NCBI GenBank assembly: GCA_031282925.1 | Contig: JAITCT010000314.1 | Coordinates: 1-8,104 of the forward strand | Source: Dysgonamonadaceae bacterium | GTDB taxonomy: Bacteria > Bacteroidota > Bacteroidia > Bacteroidales > Azobacteroidaceae | Reading direction: 5' to 3' | DNA: 8,104 bases | In this document: piece by piece, positions 1-7,088 of the stretch | Layout: each line of letters opens with the position of its first letter | Position numbering within the stretch: position 1 is the first letter of the stretch | The notes under the pieces: model-generated | Databases searched by the model: none | The model's input: only the letters and a program-made list of their open reading frames with translations | Told to the model about the DNA's origin: nothing | Position numbers and translations under genes: made by a program

Positions 1-111
1 GTCGTCAAAACCTTTGCTTCACGTTATGCGAAACCCATTGAAGTCAAAGTAGAATTATTTACCTGGGAAAAACTTGATTACGTTGATCGAATCAGGAAAG
101 AATTTTTCTAA
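1..111 (+). CDS. C-terminal 36 residues of an unidentified protein (5' end outside window)
   Basis: Frame 1 is open from the first base and ends at TAA 109-111, giving 36 residues that end in KEFF. The composition (charged, ordinary codon use, no stop) and a strong terminator-like hairpin 22 bp after the stop support a genuine gene end. The product is not recognisable from so short a piece. The pattern of a short beta strand (IEVKVELF) followed by WEKL and a charged helix is loosely like the C-terminus of small nucleotidyltransferase-fold (MNT-type) proteins, but that is only a guess. No domain motif or catalytic residue lies within the visible part. Confidence 0.6.
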   Translation, partial: VVKTFASRYAKPIEVKVELFTWEKLDYVDRIRKEFF

Positions 112-133
112 GGTGCATGGCGCACTAAAACTG

Positions 134-172
134 AAAAAGAATTAACTGATTTACAGGTTAATTCTTTTTTTT
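134..172 (+). terminator. AT-rich intrinsic terminator hairpin after the first gene
   Basis: A perfect 13-bp inverted repeat (AAAAAGAATTAAC at 134-146, GTTAATTCTTTTT at 157-169) encloses a 10-nt loop. The right arm runs into eight T residues (165-172). It sits 22 bp after the stop codon at 109-111, as expected for a rho-independent terminator. The A-run on the left arm means it could also act on transcripts from the other direction. The stem is weak in G+C, but its perfection and the U-tract favour termination. Confidence 0.75.
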
Positions 173-222
173 GAAACGATAAATTAATAAGGTCAAGGGA
201 TTTTAATTATTAACACTCTGTG

Positions 223-337
223 CTACTGAGGTAGTTTTGTTGGAGAAAATAAGGTAAAAATAAGGTTATAACCGCATTGGGAAATTGGATACAAACCTCA
301 TTTTCACCTTATTTAAATAACAAAACAACCTCAGTAG
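223..337. repeat. 115-bp long imperfect palindrome, MITE-like
   Basis: The outer arms CTACTGAGGTAGTTTTGTT (223-241) and AACAAAACAACCTCAGTAG (319-337) are complementary at 18 of 19 positions. After a small asymmetric internal loop, a second pair of arms (247-267 and 294-314) is complementary at 19 of 21 positions. Only about 26 bp of loop remain. A perfect 10-bp palindrome, GGTTATAACC, lies at 264-273 on the inner edge of the left arm. Such a long near-complete palindrome without coding capacity is typical of miniature inverted-repeat elements or the fused ends of an IS relic. I do not recognise the IS family. No clear target duplication is visible; AATTAT occurs on both sides (205-210 and 347-352), but this is weak in AT-rich DNA. 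An invertible segment or a structured RNA are alternatives. Confidence 0.7.
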
Positions 338-484
338 AGAGCAATGAATTATGATAATATTCCTTTAACCTAATTGCCTTATTTATATCAACTTGTAACA
401 TTAAGTTGTACCTTTATTACATATTATACAATTTACATTAAGAAAAATTTATTTACAGCAATAATCAAATAAAATTATCAGTTT

Positions 485-1450
485 ATGGACTTAATAACAC
501 TTTCGATGCCTGTTTACAATGTCGAAAAATACGTGGAAAAAGCATTACTTTCGGCATTAAACCAAACGTATAAAAATATTGAATTTATCATTGTTAATGA
601 TCGGGGATCGGACAACAGTATGGAAATCGTTCGTCGAATTATTTCCGGTCATCCCAGAGGTAAACAGGTTTGAATTATTGAACATGAACGGAATATCAGG
701 CTTGGAGCCGGACGAAATACGGCTATCGAAAATGCCGAGGGGAAATATCTTTTTTTCATGGATAGCGACGATGAAATATCTCCCGATTGCATAGATAAAT
801 TATATGCTAAAATGCAGGAAGAAAATGTTGATTTTGTTGAAGGTGTTTGCCAAAACTTACATCGGTCGGGAGAAATAATCGGATATTTTATATATACATA
901 CTGGCCCAAATTTGAAAGGTCATTTGGAAATAGCGCGACAATTCTTTGAAAAAAGAAACCAATCATTATATTTCGGTATGTGGAACAGATTATATAATGT
1001 ATCATTTTTACGCGATAATCAGATATTGTGTAACCCTACTCACTTGAATGAAGATATTATTTTTCCATTTCAAGTATTTCTTAATGCTTTTTCCTGTTCT
1101 TTCATTCCTGATATTACTTATTTTTATTATGACATTCCGGGTTCAATCATGAAGAAAATACAAAGTAAAACCATGACTTCTCGTTTTGGACTCCAATATG
1201 CCGAAGTGACTTCCTTTTACCGTAAATATGCACAAAATTACCGCAAAGAAAATATCTATGAATCTATTTTGCAAAAGATTATTAATTTTGAAATTTTTTA
1301 TGCGACTGAAATTAGCAACAGCGCAGCCATTACCAAATCCGAAAAAAGGAATTTATAAAGACAACAACCCTGCTTCCTGTAAGTTTTAGAGAAATAGCTA
1401 AACTGAAAAAGAAAAAACTATTTTTTTATATCCTGTGGCTTATTTTTTAA
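485..1450 (+). pseudogene. Family 2 glycosyltransferase, broken by one nonsense codon and two frameshifts
   Basis: Read through its lesions, this is a GT-A fold family 2 glycosyltransferase of about 321 residues, a normal length for the family. Such enzymes transfer a sugar from a nucleotide-sugar donor in surface polysaccharide or glycan synthesis. The N-terminus MDLITLSMPVYNVEKYVEKA with IIVNDRGSDNS is the nucleotide-binding start, and FFMDSDDE (about 750-777) is the metal-binding DxD region. The first frame is stopped by TGA at 671-673, where homologues normally have Arg (V-R-I-I), consistent with CGA to TGA. The same frame resumes to TGA 947-949. Homology-like sequence (GHLEIARQFF, MWNRLYN) continues in the +1 frame, so a shift lies between about 879 and 949. 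A second shift between about 1316 and 1358, possibly at the A6 run 1342-1347, returns to the original frame and yields the C-terminus LPVSFREIAKLKKKK before TAA 1448-1450. No Shine-Dalgarno is seen before ATG 485. It is convergent with porZ. Confidence 0.88.
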
Positions 1451-1563
1451 ATGCCATTCAAGGTATCTCTATTTAAATTAATTTTGTGGCTATCGGACAA
1501 CAAAGAAAGAAAAAACAAAACATGCAAAATCCGAAAAGACACTCTTATCAAAATCAATAGCCC
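1451..1563. other. Convergent intergenic spacer between glycosyltransferase pseudogene and porZ
   Basis: These 113 bp separate two convergent 3' ends. The sequence is AT-rich, and no GC stem followed by a T-run is visible on either strand, so I cannot assign a terminator. A 49-codon ATG frame starts at 1451 but runs antisense into the porZ 3' end and has no protein-like signature. I see nothing else supportable here. Confidence 0.5.
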
Positions 1564-3909
1564 TTATTTAATCACCATAATTTTCGTAACAACCCCCTGA
1601 CTCCCGTCGGAAGAAGCTGCAAAGACAAGATAAATCCCGGCTTTGACGATTTCGCCGGAACGGTTGGTACAATTCCATGTATATAAACTGCCTGCCGACT
1701 GTCCCTGATTGATTAGGTTTCCGGCCATGTCGGTAATTTTCACCGTAGAATTTTGCATCAATCCGGTAATGGATACCTGCGTGTCGGTGGCCGGCCTCAC
1801 AGGATTGGGGAAAGCATGGACACTCGATGAAAAATCCGGTTTGCCGGACGTAACATGGCTCATATAAGAGCATAAGCCTTTATCCGTTCCGATAAAAATT
1901 TCGCCCGTTTCATCATTTACAGCGATGGAATTTATTCGGTTTGACAATATCGGACTGTTTGATGTATTGAAATTTTCGACGTGTATTTCATCATTATTCG
2001 ATTGTTCAACGAAAAAAACACCGGAATTTTCCGAACCCAACCATTTACGGTCTCCTCCGTCAATCGCAATAGCATTTATTTTTTCTTTCTCAAGCGGATA
2101 GAAAGGGGATCCATACTCATCTTCATATATTATCCGAAAACATTTCCCGTCTGCAACTTGTTGAGGGGAGGTAAAAAAGATCAACCCGTTGTCGGTTCCT
2201 GCCCAAATTCTTCCGTTTGATTCTTCCGCCAGGCATAAATAAGCAGTAGCGCCGACATCCGTATTATTTTGGTCGAAAAATTTATCGGAAGCTCCTGTCA
2301 TTTGATTGTCCGTATCCAGAACAATAATGCCGGAACCGAATTGTGGGGAAGACCTCCACATATTCAGCCATTTATAATTATTGCGGTCAATTAAAATCTT
2401 ATTCGGACTCTTATTTTGCGACAAAGGGTCTATATAATAATTGTCCCATTTCCCGCCTGCCGAAAATGATACCATTCCCCTATCAACGTCGTGATTAACC
2501 ATAAAAAGATTATTATTCCGGTCAAAAACCAGTCCGGTAATTCGGGAGTAACTATCCGTGTCGGGATACGGAGACTGAATGTTTCCATCAGTGTTCCAAT
2601 GATTATAACGAGTTGCAAATGCATCGTTCTCAAATACATACAAGCCTTCGCCCCAGCTTCCTACAAAATACCGGTTGGGATTTCCCGGATCAACTGCTAC
2701 CGATACAAAATCCTGGCAGGAAGGGATTCCTGCGTTCCGAGCAATTTCCTTTTCGTCGAAATTCGTCCACTGCCCGTTTTCATAAACCATCAGCGTACCT
2801 GCGTTGTTCAAACGGTCGGCTCCCCGTCCTCCCCCGACTATTAATAACTTATCTGCCGCAAAAGTCATGGAAAAATTCATATTTCGTTTGGGACTGTTAA
2901 CTTTAATTCCTTCAACTATCTTTTCGTACTCATTGTCCGGTTTATAAATAATCGCCGCCAATCCTCCTCCATCGGGTAGCCCCATCCAATACCGGCCGGC
3001 CGAATTGCGGCAATCTATGGATAAAATATCTAACGACAATCGTTGCGGTTGATTGAAATCGGAATAAAGGAGAACTTCTCCGGGGGATACAATTGTCAAT
3101 TTACCGTCCATAATTGCTATCTGTCGAACATCCCGGGCTAATTCTTGAATGCTTTTAGGTTGAACCAGATAATAAGCATTACCCCAAATGTGAATCACAA
3201 GTGTATCCTTAAAAACCAAGATTTTTTTTACCCATCGAGGATGATCCCCGTCAAGTACAAGGTCTTCAAAAGGCTTCCAATTTTCTTTATCCAGCAGGTT
3301 TGAAGAAACGGGCGCTTTTTTAATTCCTTCATCTGTAGCTGCCAACAGGTAATCACCCCAAAGGCATACCGATCGCGTGTTTCCCAAACGACAGTCGTCT
3401 TTGACTACCTTCCGGTCAAGATCAACAACGACAATCCCAAAACCGGTTGATATATAAGCATATTTCCCGATTATTTCCAAATTGTTGACGGTTTTATCCT
3501 GTATGTGGGGTTTGTCTTTGATAAAGGAAAGATTGTAGATTTCATTTTCACCCATGAAAATATCAATATTGGCATTCCCATAGACCAATACCAAAGCGTT
3601 GGATTCGGAACTGTACGCCATGTATTGGATGTCAATGTCGCTTAATCCCGTTTGGGTAGAATATAATTTTATTTCCTGATCTTCGGGATTATATGAGAGT
3701 AATGAACCGTCGTACGGACAGGAACCGTCGGATTTCAATGTATCGCTGTCGTAAACTGCAAAAATCAAACGGGGTGTTTCCACAACAATACGCGCATTAT
3801 GGTAAGCTCTGTAGTACTTCCACTTGCCGACTTCAGCCAGGCCGCTCACAGGAAACAAGTTTATCAGCAAGCCGATAAAGATTACTGTTTTAATCAAGTC
3901 GTTTTTCAT
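1564..3909 (-). CDS. porZ: PorZ-like type IX secretion system beta-propeller protein with T9SS sorting domain
   Basis: The 781-residue protein is close in length to Porphyromonas gingivalis PorZ. It has a signal peptide (basic start, hydrophobic residues 8-21, likely cleavage after GLA at 25). An N-terminal propeller opens with [28 protein letters not shown] (88-100) and [14 protein letters not shown] (151-164), as in the PorZ N-terminal domain. Further propeller blades include [14 protein letters not shown] (413-426), [14 protein letters not shown] (566-579), [14 protein letters not shown] (620-633) and [15 protein letters not shown] (669-683). A type A T9SS C-terminal domain covers about 697-781 ([27 protein letters not shown], terminal KIMVIK). 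In the known system PorZ sits on the outer surface, in the attachment complex that helps sortase PorU join cargo to lipopolysaccharide. Its start codon lies inside rdgB (20-bp overlap), indicating translational coupling. A generic two-component-regulator-type propeller protein exported by T9SS is the main alternative. Confidence 0.82.
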   Translation of the reverse strand: MKNDLIKTVIFIGLLINLFPVSGLAEVGKWKYYRAYHNARIVVETPRLIFAVYDSDTLKSDGSCPYDGSLLSYNPEDQEIKLYSTQTGLSDIDIQYMAYSSESNALVLVYGNANIDIFMGENEIYNLSFIKDKPHIQDKTVNNLEIIGKYAYISTGFGIVVVDLDRKVVKDDCRLGNTRSVCLWGDYLLAATDEGIKKAPVSSNLLDKENWKPFEDLVLDGDHPRWVKKILVFKDTLVIHIWGNAYYLVQPKSIQELARDVRQIAIMDGKLTIVSPGEVLLYSDFNQPQRLSLDILSIDCRNSAGRYWMGLPDGGGLAAIIYKPDNEYEKIVEGIKVNSPKRNMNFSMTFAADKLLIVGGGRGADRLNNAGTLMVYENGQWTNFDEKEIARNAGIPSCQDFVSVAVDPGNPNRYFVGSWGEGLYVFENDAFATRYNHWNTDGNIQSPYPDTDSYSRITGLVFDRNNNLFMVNHDVDRGMVSFSAGGKWDNYYIDPLSQNKSPNKILIDRNNYKWLNMWRSSPQFGSGIIVLDTDNQMTGASDKFFDQNNTDVGATAYLCLAEESNGRIWAGTDNGLIFFTSPQQVADGKCFRIIYEDEYGSPFYPLEKEKINAIAIDGGDRKWLGSENSGVFFVEQSNNDEIHVENFNTSNSPILSNRINSIAVNDETGEIFIGTDKGLCSYMSHVTSGKPDFSSSVHAFPNPVRPATDTQVSITGLMQNSTVKITDMAGNLINQGQSAGSLYTWNCTNRSGEIVKAGIYLVFAASSDGSQGVVTKIMVIK

Positions 3910-4480
3910 CCAAAAATTTCTTTAATTGTTCCACCGCTTTGGCGCGGTGACTGATTTTATTTTTCACATCAATTCCCATTTCCGCAAAGGTTTCCGCATA
4001 TCCTTCGGGGACAAAAACCGGGTCGTATCCGAAACCTGCGTTTCCACGCGCTTCTTCGATGATTTTTCCCTTGACGGCGCCTTCAAAAAGATATTCTTTT
4101 CCTTCCGTAATCAATGCGATGACCGTGCGGAAACGCGCCGAACGGTCGGTTCGATTTTCCAATTCTTTGAGTACTTTACGTATATTGGCTTTCGAGTCTT
4201 TCGCTTCGCCGGCATAACGCGCCGAATAAACGCCCGGAGCATTATTTAAAGCTTTCACTTCCAAACCGGTATCATCTGCAAAACAGTCGTATCCGTAATG
4301 CGTTTTAATGTATTGCGCTTTCAGCAAAGCATTGCCTTCCAGCGTACCGGCCGTTTCCGGAATATCTTCGGAACATCCGATTTCATCCATAGACGCAATT
4401 GTATATGATGCACCCAGTATTGACCTGATTTCGTCCAGCTTATGTTTGTTGTTGGTTGCGAAAACTATTTTTTTATTCAT
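3890..4480 (-). CDS. rdgB: XTP/dITP diphosphatase (non-canonical purine NTP pyrophosphatase)
   Basis: This enzyme hydrolyses XTP, ITP and dITP to monophosphate and pyrophosphate, cleaning the cytosolic nucleotide pool. The 196 residues are full length for the HAM1/RdgB family. Family motifs are all visible: TNNKHK (9-14) at the N-terminal substrate loop, FADDTGLEV (67-75) with the metal-binding aspartates D69 and D70, GVYSARYAG (83-91), FGYDPVF (150-156) for the base pocket, and SHRAKA (177-182) near the C-terminus. The ATG at 4478-4480 is the natural start, since IVFATNN normally begins 4-5 residues in. It lies 48 bp after the YitT-family gene, and its 3' end overlaps the start of porZ by 20 bp, so it is very probably an internal operon gene. 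Confidence 0.96.
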   Translation of the reverse strand: MNKKIVFATNNKHKLDEIRSILGASYTIASMDEIGCSEDIPETAGTLEGNALLKAQYIKTHYGYDCFADDTGLEVKALNNAPGVYSARYAGEAKDSKANIRKVLKELENRTDRSARFRTVIALITEGKEYLFEGAVKGKIIEEARGNAGFGYDPVFVPEGYAETFAEMGIDVKNKISHRAKAVEQLKKFLDEKRLD

Positions 4481-4528
4481 GCTATTAGTAACGGATTTCC
4501 CTTTGAAAAATTATATAGCCCGGAGGTA

Positions 4529-5413
4529 TTATTTTATTTGCAGGAATCCTTCTCCATAAACGCCGATTACAGAACTTTGGGATATAAATGCGCGAGGATC
4601 GATATGTTTTACGATACGGAAAATTGTTACCGATTCTGTCTTTTTAGCCAATACGACAACGACCTTCACCGATTTTTTAGAGTACCAGCCAACACCGTCC
4701 AAAATGGTACAGCCCCGATGTACATCTTGAATAATGGTGTCGGCAATTTCGGCATATTTATCGGAAAAAATAAAAAATTGCACCGATTGGCGGGCGCCGC
4801 TCAAAACCATATCAACCGTGTAGGAGGTAACCCCCATCACGACCAGTCCGTAAACGATTTTTTCAACGCTATGGAAGACAAGAAAAGAAGAGGAAATGAT
4901 AACCACATCGCAAATTAACAGCCCCTTGCCGACGGAAATGTTCCGGTATTTATTGATAATAAGTGCAATAATGTCGGTTCCTCCCGTACTTCCCTTGTAA
5001 TTGAAAACCAACCCGAGTCCCGTTCCGCACAACACGCCGCCCAGAATACAGTTCATAAACGGTTCGCCTTTGACAAGCGGCTCTTTGAAACAGGGTTGCA
5101 GGAGCGACAAAAGGGAACCGATAATGATTACGCTGAGAATGGTTCTGAAACTGAACTTAAATCCGAATATTTTAATGGAAAGAAGCAATAAGACGCCGTT
5201 GATACAAAAGTAAGTAATCCCGACGGGAATATGAGTGCCGAAGAAAACGATGGCCGCAATGCCGGTTGCGCCGCCGGTGGTGATTTCATTGGGCAGGAGG
5301 AAACCCGTCCAACCTAAAGCATATAATATCAAACCTGCAAGAATGATGCTTTGGTCCTGTATTTCCTGCAGAACAACCGCCCTGTTAATGCCGATGTTTT
5401 TGTTATGCTGCAT
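4529..5413 (-). CDS. YitT/DUF2179 family integral membrane protein
   Basis: The protein has 294 residues from the ATG at 5411-5413, typical for the YitT family. It has about six hydrophobic segments, roughly at residues 22-40, 46-60, 64-81, 90-107, 121-137 and 165-181, with another weakly hydrophobic stretch near 187-202. It carries the family signatures TTGGATGIA (45-53) and GSTGGTDI (141-148). A soluble C-terminal DUF2179 domain covers about 212-290 (GCTILDGVGWYSKK, VIGVYGEGF at the end). Function is unestablished; members are annotated as possible transporters, and I would not assign a substrate. The open frame extends upstream to 5602, but that part overlaps rsgA in another frame and has no homology-like content, so I chose MQHNKN as the start. 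It follows rsgA by 47 bp and precedes rdgB by 48 bp on the same strand, consistent with co-transcription. Confidence 0.93.
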   Translation of the reverse strand: MQHNKNIGINRAVVLQEIQDQSIILAGLILYALGWTGFLLPNEITTGGATGIAAIVFFGTHIPVGITYFCINGVLLLLSIKIFGFKFSFRTILSVIIIGSLLSLLQPCFKEPLVKGEPFMNCILGGVLCGTGLGLVFNYKGSTGGTDIIALIINKYRNISVGKGLLICDVVIISSSFLVFHSVEKIVYGLVVMGVTSYTVDMVLSGARQSVQFFIFSDKYAEIADTIIQDVHRGCTILDGVGWYSKKSVKVVVVLAKKTESVTIFRIVKHIDPRAFISQSSVIGVYGEGFLQIK

Positions 5414-5460
5414 TGCCGATTGTTTATAAGTTAACGAGTACACCAATTGACGCGCCCCGT

Positions 5461-6399
5461 TTACTTGGAAAATGCTTCCCTGTACTTCCCGTCCGATTCG
5501 TCGTCCATCATGCTCACATAGCTTCGATAGCGCGATTCGCTGATATACTGCGCTTCCATTGCTTTCCGCACGGCACATCCGGGTTCTGTGCGATGGCTGC
5601 AATTATTGAATTTGCAGTCGTGGGAAAACCGGAATATCTCAGGGAAATAATGCGAAATTTCGACGCCCTCCATATCAAACATGCCGAAACCTTTAATGCC
5701 GGGCGTATCAATAATGTAACCGCCTCCGGGCAACTCTATCATTTCGGAAAAGGTAGTTGTGTGCATCCCTTTGTTGTGATACTTGGAAATTTCCTGTGTT
5801 TTTTGCCGGGCATCGGGAATCAAGCGGTTGATAATCGTTGATTTCCCTACGCCCGAATGACCCGAAAACAATGTAACCTTATCTTTTAACAAATCTTGTA
5901 TAAAAGATAAATCCTTGTCTTGCAAAGCGGAAATCGAATAGCAGGCATAACCGGTGGTTTGGTAAAGATGAATCAAGGCGTTCATATACTCCCTGTCTTC
6001 TTCGGAATAACAGTCGATTTTATTGAAAAGGATTAAGGCGGGAATCCGGTAAGCCTCTGTCGTGGCAAGGAAACGGTCAATGAAAGCAGTCGTCGTTACC
6101 GGATAATTGACGGTAGCGATCAGGAAAGCCCGGTCAATATTTGCCGCAATGACATGCGACTGTTTGGATAAATTGGAAGCCCGGCGAATCATGTAATTCT
6201 TCCGGTCTTCAATTCCGCTGATGGAAACGGTAGCGCCGGGATTTTCTTCAATCAGGACAATATCGCCCACCGCTACCGGATTGGTGCTTTTAATGTCTTT
6301 CAACCGGAAACTGCCCTTTAATTTGGCGTCAATCAAACGGCCGTCTTCGGTTTTCAACCGGTAACAATTGCCTGTGTTTTTGACTACGAGCGCTTTCAT
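5461..6399 (-). CDS. rsgA: Ribosome small subunit-dependent GTPase A
   Basis: RsgA (YjeQ) is a GTPase that checks late maturation of the 30S subunit and helps release assembly factors. The 312-residue protein shows the circularly permuted G-motif order that defines the family. An N-terminal OB-fold lies at about 1-70 ([14 protein letters not shown] at 43-56). G4 is NKID (126-129), G5-like SISA is at 155-158, and G1 GHSGVGKST (180-188) is followed by a switch region with GMHTTT (211-216) and G3 DTPG (231-234). The C-terminal zinc motif has the canonical spacing C262-x4-C267-x-H269-x5-C275. An upstream ATG at 6430-6432 would add 11 residues ([11 protein letters not shown]), but these come from the intergenic repeat, so the start [10 protein letters not shown] is preferred. 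It lies 60 bp downstream of frr. Confidence 0.97.
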   Translation of the reverse strand: MKALVVKNTGNCYRLKTEDGRLIDAKLKGSFRLKDIKSTNPVAVGDIVLIEENPGATVSISGIEDRKNYMIRRASNLSKQSHVIAANIDRAFLIATVNYPVTTTAFIDRFLATTEAYRIPALILFNKIDCYSEEDREYMNALIHLYQTTGYACYSISALQDKDLSFIQDLLKDKVTLFSGHSGVGKSTIINRLIPDARQKTQEISKYHNKGMHTTTFSEMIELPGGGYIIDTPGIKGFGMFDMEGVEISHYFPEIFRFSHDCKFNNCSHRTEPGCAVRKAMEAQYISESRYRSYVSMMDDESDGKYREAFSK

Positions 6400-6405
6400 A
6401 GGATT

Positions 6406-6426
6406 GAGAATGGAGAATGGAGAATT
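6406..6426. repeat. Three tandem heptamers GAGAATG in the frr-rsgA gap
   Basis: Three head-to-tail copies of a 7-bp unit are visible: GAGAATG (6406-6412), GAGAATG (6413-6419) and GAGAATT (6420-6426). They sit immediately before the rsgA start codon as the operon is read. The third copy and the end of the second also form one arm of the neighbouring hairpin. Similar purine-rich GAGAATTGAGAATG strings are, from memory, common in Bacteroidales intergenic regions. This rests on recall, not on a search. Confidence 0.7.
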
Positions 6427-6453
6427 AAGCATTTTGTCTTCTAACTCTCCATT
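6416..6453 (-). promoter_or_regulatory. Hairpin in the frr-rsgA intercistronic mRNA
   Basis: The plus-strand arms AATGGAGAATTA (6416-6427) and TAACTCTCCATT (6442-6453) are complementary at 11 of 12 positions around a 14-nt loop. In the minus-strand mRNA the one mismatch becomes a G-U pair, so the RNA stem is a complete 12 pairs. It lies between the frr stop (6460) and the rsgA start (6399) and has no long U-tract after it. It therefore looks more like an RNA-processing, stability or attenuating structure than a full terminator. It could also just be part of a dispersed repeat. Confidence 0.5.
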
Positions 6454-6459
6454 TTCAAT

Positions 6460-7017
6460 TCATACCGTCATTATTTCTTTTTCCTTGGCAGTCAGCACAT
6501 CGTCAATTTTCTTGATGTACCTGTCGTGTAATTTCTTAACCGCTTCTTCGGTTTCGTCGCCATCGTCTTCGGAAGTGCCTTTTTTTATTGCGGCTTTCAC
6601 GGCGTCGTTGGCGTCGCGGCGGGCATTCCTTACGCCTACTTTAGCGTTTTCGGCTTCGGTGCGCGACTGTTTCACCAACTGTTTGCGCCTTTCTTCCGTC
6701 AGGGGCGGGATTCCCAACCGAATGATTTCGCCGTTGTTTTCGGGCGTAATGCCTACATCCGAATCCTGAATCGCCTTTTCAACAGGTTTCATCATGCTCT
6801 TTTCCCACACCAAAATCGTAATCGTTTTTGCATCGGGCGTCGAGATGTTCGCTACATTGGATAAAGGAACCAGACTTCCGTAATATTCCACTTTAATTCC
6901 GTCCAAAATATGCACGTTTGCTTTTCCGGCACGGATGCGGGACAATGCTTCTTCCAGATAAGTTACGGAATGAAGCATTTTTTCTTCCGCACGCTGTTCA
7001 ATGTCTTTAATAATCAT
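6460..7017 (-). CDS. frr: Ribosome recycling factor
   Basis: RRF, together with EF-G, splits the post-termination ribosome so that subunits, mRNA and tRNA can be reused. The 185-residue length is standard. Domain I helix 1 contains [20 protein letters not shown] (25-44). The small domain II follows (about 31-104), with [15 protein letters not shown] and PDAKTITI. The long C-terminal helices carry [14 protein letters not shown] (103-116) and the conserved [10 protein letters not shown] (129-138), whose arginines contact the ribosome. The ATG at 7015-7017 lies 20 nt after a good -7 element. The stop is TGA, so TGA terminates normally in this genome. It is probably the first gene of the frr-rsgA-yitT-rdgB-porZ unit. 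Confidence 0.98.
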   Translation of the reverse strand: MIIKDIEQRAEEKMLHSVTYLEEALSRIRAGKANVHILDGIKVEYYGSLVPLSNVANISTPDAKTITILVWEKSMMKPVEKAIQDSDVGITPENNGEIIRLGIPPLTEERRKQLVKQSRTEAENAKVGVRNARRDANDAVKAAIKKGTSEDDGDETEEAVKKLHDRYIKKIDDVLTAKEKEIMTV

Positions 7018-7037
7018 AGGTAATAGAATTTTTCCTG

Positions 7038-7068
7038 CAAATTTATATGAAATTTTTATATATACAAA
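7038..7068 (-). promoter_or_regulatory. Bacteroidales-type promoter of frr (-33/-7)
   Basis: On the minus strand, TTTG (7065-7068) is followed by a 19-bp spacer and then TAAATTTG (7038-7045). This matches the Bacteroidales primary sigma consensus TTTG / TAnnTTTG exactly. The -7 element ends 20 nt before the frr ATG, implying a leader of only about a dozen nucleotides. It lies in the 71-bp gap between the serS stop and frr, so the downstream genes can be transcribed independently of serS. No clear intrinsic terminator for serS is visible in the gap. Confidence 0.8.
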
Positions 7069-7088
7069 AAAGAAATGCGGAATAATTG

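Larger units (their letters stand above)
112..484. other. AT-rich intergenic region without a gene
   Basis: This 373-bp gap contains no credible open reading frame. It holds the terminator hairpin (134-172), the 115-bp long palindrome (223-337) and a short inverted repeat CAACTT/AAGTTG (389-394 and 403-408, 8-nt loop). The octamer ACATTAAG occurs twice (398-405 and 435-442). I looked for a Bacteroidales TTTG/TAnnTTTG promoter at the correct spacing ahead of the glycosyltransferase start and did not find a convincing one. Confidence 0.6.

Noticed and set aside
232..239. TAGTTTTG as a -7 promoter element
   Set aside because: It matches TAnnTTTG but has no TTG or TTTG at about 19-21 bp upstream, and it lies inside the palindrome arm.
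389..408. CAACTT/AAGTTG inverted repeat as an operator
   Set aside because: Only six base pairs in AT-rich DNA with no associated promoter or regulator gene; chance is likely.
671..673. TGA as a recoded (sense) codon in the glycosyltransferase
   Set aside because: frr ends at a TGA in the right place, and the same glycosyltransferase also carries two frameshifts, so a nonsense mutation is the simpler reading.
649..1005. 118-codon minus-strand frame inside the glycosyltransferase
   Set aside because: It is the complement of a well-supported glycosyltransferase sequence and shows no protein family features of its own.
1342..1347. A6 tract as a slipped-strand phase-variation switch
   Set aside because: Changing the tract length could fix only one of three lesions, and an A6 run is short for a contingency locus.
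1451..1600. 49-codon plus-strand frame starting at ATG 1451
   Set aside because: It runs antisense into porZ, has no recognisable features and is short enough to occur by chance in AT-rich DNA.
5414..5602. N-terminal extension of the YitT-family frame (start at 5602)
   Set aside because: It overlaps rsgA in another frame, its residues show no family-like pattern, and the normal-length protein begins at the ATG 5411-5413.
6400..6432. Upstream rsgA start giving [11 protein letters not shown]
   Set aside because: The extra residues are translated intergenic repeat, and the OB-fold of RsgA begins right at [10 protein letters not shown].
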